Made by a program: the position numbers and the translations under genes. 55,355 bases of DNA, taken from Quisquiliibacterium sp036525975 (lineage in GTDB: Bacteria > Pseudomonadota > Gammaproteobacteria > Burkholderiales > Burkholderiaceae_E). This document shows positions 53,569 to 55,355 of this stretch, in pieces. The notes below the pieces were generated by a model, which saw only the letters and a program-made list of their open reading frames with translations, had not been told where the DNA came from and ran no database searches. The DNA is taken from contig DATCZK010000020.1 of the NCBI GenBank assembly GCA_036525975.1, positions 1 to 55,355 on the forward strand, written 5' to 3'. Positions within the stretch are counted from its first letter, which is position 1. The number at the start of each line of letters is the position of its first letter.

Positions 53569-54834
53569 GTGGGCACGCACGTCACGTCCTCGCCCGCGGC
53601 GGCAACGACCGACAAGACCGCCGCGGTGCTGCGTGCGGTGGCATCGGGCAACCGCATGGCGCTCTCGCGGGCGATCAGCGCGCTCGAGAACGAACTGCCT
53701 GGCGCCTCGTCGCTCGCGCGCGAGCTCTCGCTGCGCAGTGGTCGCGCCCACGTTCTGGGGATCACCGGCGCACCCGGCGCGGGCAAGTCGACGCTGGTCG
53801 GGTCGCTGCTGTGCGAACTGCTGCGCCGCGGCCAGCGGGTGGCGATTCTCGCCGTGGATCCCTCCAGCCCGATCACCGGTGGCGCGGTCCTGGGCGATCG
53901 CGTGCGCATGGGCGAATTCGGCGGGCACGAAAACGTCTTCATCCGCTCGATCGCCTCGCGCGGCCACCTGGGCGGCCTGTCGCGAGCGAGCGAGGGCATC
54001 ATCGACCTGTTCGACCTGGCTGGCTTCGACACCGTGATCGTGGAGACGGTGGGAGCCGGGCAGTCGGAGGTGGAAGTCGCTTCGCTCGCCGACACCACCG
54101 TGGTCGTGAGCGCGCCCGGGCTGGGCGACGAGGTGCAGGCGAGCAAGGCCGGCATTCTGGAGATTGCCGACATCCTCGTCGTGACCAAGGCGGATCTGCC
54201 GCAGGCCGAGCGCACTGCGCGCGAACTGCGGGAAATGCTGGCCATGCGCCCGGTGCGCGTCGGCTGGAAGGTGCCGGTGCTCACGACCGTGGCTACGCAA
54301 CACCAGGGGGTACCGGAATTGCTCGATGCGGCGAAGGACCACGCGCTGGCCGCGGGCAAGCGGCGCCGGCACGCGGGCAAGGCGCCAAGTGCCGCGGCTG
54401 CGCCGCAGGCGCGCACGGGCGAGGCCGCCGCGCTGGTGCGCAGCCTGCACGAGCGCGACGCTTTCGCCGGGCACAATGACGTGCAGTGCGTTGCGGCCGG
54501 CCCCGGGACCGCAACGCTGCGCATGCGCGTGAGCGCCCCACACCTGAACTTCAACGGCACCTGTCACGGCGGCGCGATCTTCATGCTGGCCGACAGCGCG
54601 TTCGGCCTGGCGTGCAATTCGCGCGGACCGCTCGCCGCCGGAGTCGACAGCCATATCACCTACCACCGTGCCGCCAACGACGGCGACGTGCTCGTGGCAC
54701 ACGCCGAGGAGATCGACCGCGGCAAGAAGCTCTGCGTCTATCGCGTCGAGGTCAGGCGCGAAAGCGATGGCGCCATGATCTCGAGCTTCACCGGCACCGC
54801 GTACATCACCACCGCGATTCACGAAACCCCCTGA
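53569..54834 (+). CDS. MeaB-type G-protein chaperone fused to PaaI-type thioesterase
   Basis: 421 residues, two domains. Residues ~15-262: MeaB/ArgK GTPase with GAPGAGKST (Walker A, 67-75), VDPSSPITGGAVLGDRVRM, ETVGAGQSEVE and VTKAD. This chaperone loads and protects B12 mutases. Residues ~284-421: hotdog thioesterase of PaaI type with HLNFNGTCHGGAIFMLADSAF (HGG and catalytic D342), ACNSRG and SHITYHRAANDGD. The two are joined by a basic Ala-rich linker (263-283). The C-terminal arm by which ordinary MeaB dimerises seems to be replaced by the hotdog domain. The frame is continuous with no stop. GTG start 3 bases after the mutase stop. Confidence 0.92.
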   Translation: MGTHVTSSPAAATTDKTAAVLRAVASGNRMALSRAISALENELPGASSLARELSLRSGRAHVLGITGAPGAGKSTLVGSLLCELLRRGQRVAILAVDPSSPITGGAVLGDRVRMGEFGGHENVFIRSIASRGHLGGLSRASEGIIDLFDLAGFDTVIVETVGAGQSEVEVASLADTTVVVSAPGLGDEVQASKAGILEIADILVVTKADLPQAERTARELREMLAMRPVRVGWKVPVLTTVATQHQGVPELLDAAKDHALAAGKRRRHAGKAPSAAAAPQARTGEAAALVRSLHERDAFAGHNDVQCVAAGPGTATLRMRVSAPHLNFNGTCHGGAIFMLADSAFGLACNSRGPLAAGVDSHITYHRAANDGDVLVAHAEEIDRGKKLCVYRVEVRRESDGAMISSFTGTAYITTAIHETP

Positions 54835-54987
54835 GCCGATCTTGCCGTACCGGTGCGCGCCGTGATTTCAGTGCACTCGAATGCGGTGTCCGGGCAACGT
54901 GAGCAGCGCCGCGACGGCGAGATAGCGCTCGAGTCTCCTATGGGCCTTACAATGTCTTGATGTCCTGCCTGTTGGGGGGTTGGGGCT

Positions 54988-55355
54988 ATGGCGCGAATCG
55001 CTTTCACCGTAGCAACCGTTGCGTGCCTCGCGGCACTGATGGGCGGCCACAGCGCCGCGCAGGCCCGGGTGACGCAGGTGGAACTCCTGTCGCAGACGGC
55101 TTACGGCACCTTCGCGCCTGGCGAGTACGTGCGCTTTGATTTCCGGGTCGTTGGCGAACTCGTTCCCGGTACCGAGCCGATACCAGATCTGGAGCTGGCT
55201 GCGAGGAACCCGCGGGGGTTCATCGAGTACGCGACCCTTGCCACGCTGATCGCCCCGGCCGACCCTGGTCGCGGAAACGGAACCTTGCTGGTCGACGTGC
55301 CGAACCGTGGCCGACCGATCGCGCAGAGCCTTTTCAACAGCAAGCGTCGCACGAT
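54988..55355 (+). CDS. secreted alpha/beta-hydrolase-domain protein, N-terminal part
   Basis: Incomplete: the window ends inside the gene. The first 122 residues include a signal peptide (ARIAFTVATVACLAALMGG, cleavage after SAAQA) and then features of the large alpha/beta-hydrolase-10 type family: VTQVELLSQTAYGTFAPGEY, PDLELAARNPRGFIEYATL, GNGTLLVDVPNRGRP. The catalytic residues lie outside the window. It starts 151 bases after the thioesterase fusion gene; this gap holds a TACAAT -10-like box around 54948 but no clear -35. Membership of the B12-mutase unit is uncertain. Confidence 0.75.
   Translation, partial: MARIAFTVATVACLAALMGGHSAAQARVTQVELLSQTAYGTFAPGEYVRFDFRVVGELVPGTEPIPDLELAARNPRGFIEYATLATLIAPADPGRGNGTLLVDVPNRGRPIAQSLFNSKRRT

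Overview
The window is very GC-rich with tightly packed genes. The run rodZ-ispG-hisS-yfgM-bamB-der-hfq-hflX-hflK-hflC-DUF2065-hisZ-purA-PRTase...rnr-rlmB is the arrangement expected in Betaproteobacteria, most likely Burkholderiales; HisZ, the adjacent HflK/HflC, a very large NAD-glutamate dehydrogenase and TAXI-TRAP transport fit this. The genus cannot be named from sequence alone. No insertion sequence, integrase, phage gene, rRNA or CRISPR array was seen.

Layout. (1) 1-16.9 kb: conserved housekeeping block (isoprenoid and histidyl-tRNA synthesis, outer-membrane assembly, ribosome GTPases, Hfq, HflX/K/C, adenylate synthesis, RNase R, 23S methylation) with one tRNA-Leu(CAG) on the minus strand. 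(2) 16.8-20.5 kb: a minus-strand pair (zinc alcohol dehydrogenase, secreted nuclease-like protein) divergent from a second-type FtsH protease. (3) 20.6-31.5 kb: a seven-gene plus-strand unit: TAXI receptor, fused TRAP permease, universal stress protein, nitrilase-superfamily amidohydrolase, large Orn/Lys/Arg-type PLP decarboxylase, ATP-grasp ligase and C45 Ntn-acyltransferase. It looks like import followed by decarboxylation, amide formation and amide hydrolysis, and I do not recognise it as a described pathway. (4) 31.5-38.4 kb: a PuuR-like XRE-cupin regulator with a palindromic operator, GABA aminotransferase and the ~180 kDa NAD-glutamate dehydrogenase: amine nitrogen into glutamate and then ammonia. 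(5) 38.4-43.2 kb: MBL hydrolase, Nudix and chromate transporter (minus), a MipA/OmpV outer-membrane protein (plus), a small cupin (minus), then a (GGCTA)5 tandem repeat. (6) 43.6-54.8 kb: the most interesting region. Two divergent transcription units share a TetR-type operator. Leftward: ICL/PEP-mutase-family lyase, FAD-linked 2-hydroxyacid dehydrogenase, single-chain indolepyruvate:ferredoxin oxidoreductase, Leu/Phe-type amino acid dehydrogenase. Rightward: TetR, a stand-alone cobalamin-binding subunit, a divergent B12-dependent acyl-CoA mutase large subunit, and a MeaB G-protein chaperone fused to a PaaI hotdog thioesterase. (7) The right end holds the start of a secreted alpha/beta-hydrolase.

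Best candidate for an undescribed system: amino acid or 2-hydroxyacid to 2-oxoacid to acyl-CoA to B12 carbon-skeleton rearrangement, with a mutase whose substrate-pocket residues match none of the characterised mutases I can recall, and a chaperone carrying its own thioesterase. The substrate is unknown. Second candidate: the decarboxylase/ATP-grasp/nitrilase/C45 unit of region 3.

Translation style: genes are often coupled by 4-base start/stop overlaps, using ATGA, GTGA, TTGA and probably CTGA, which helped choose several starts.
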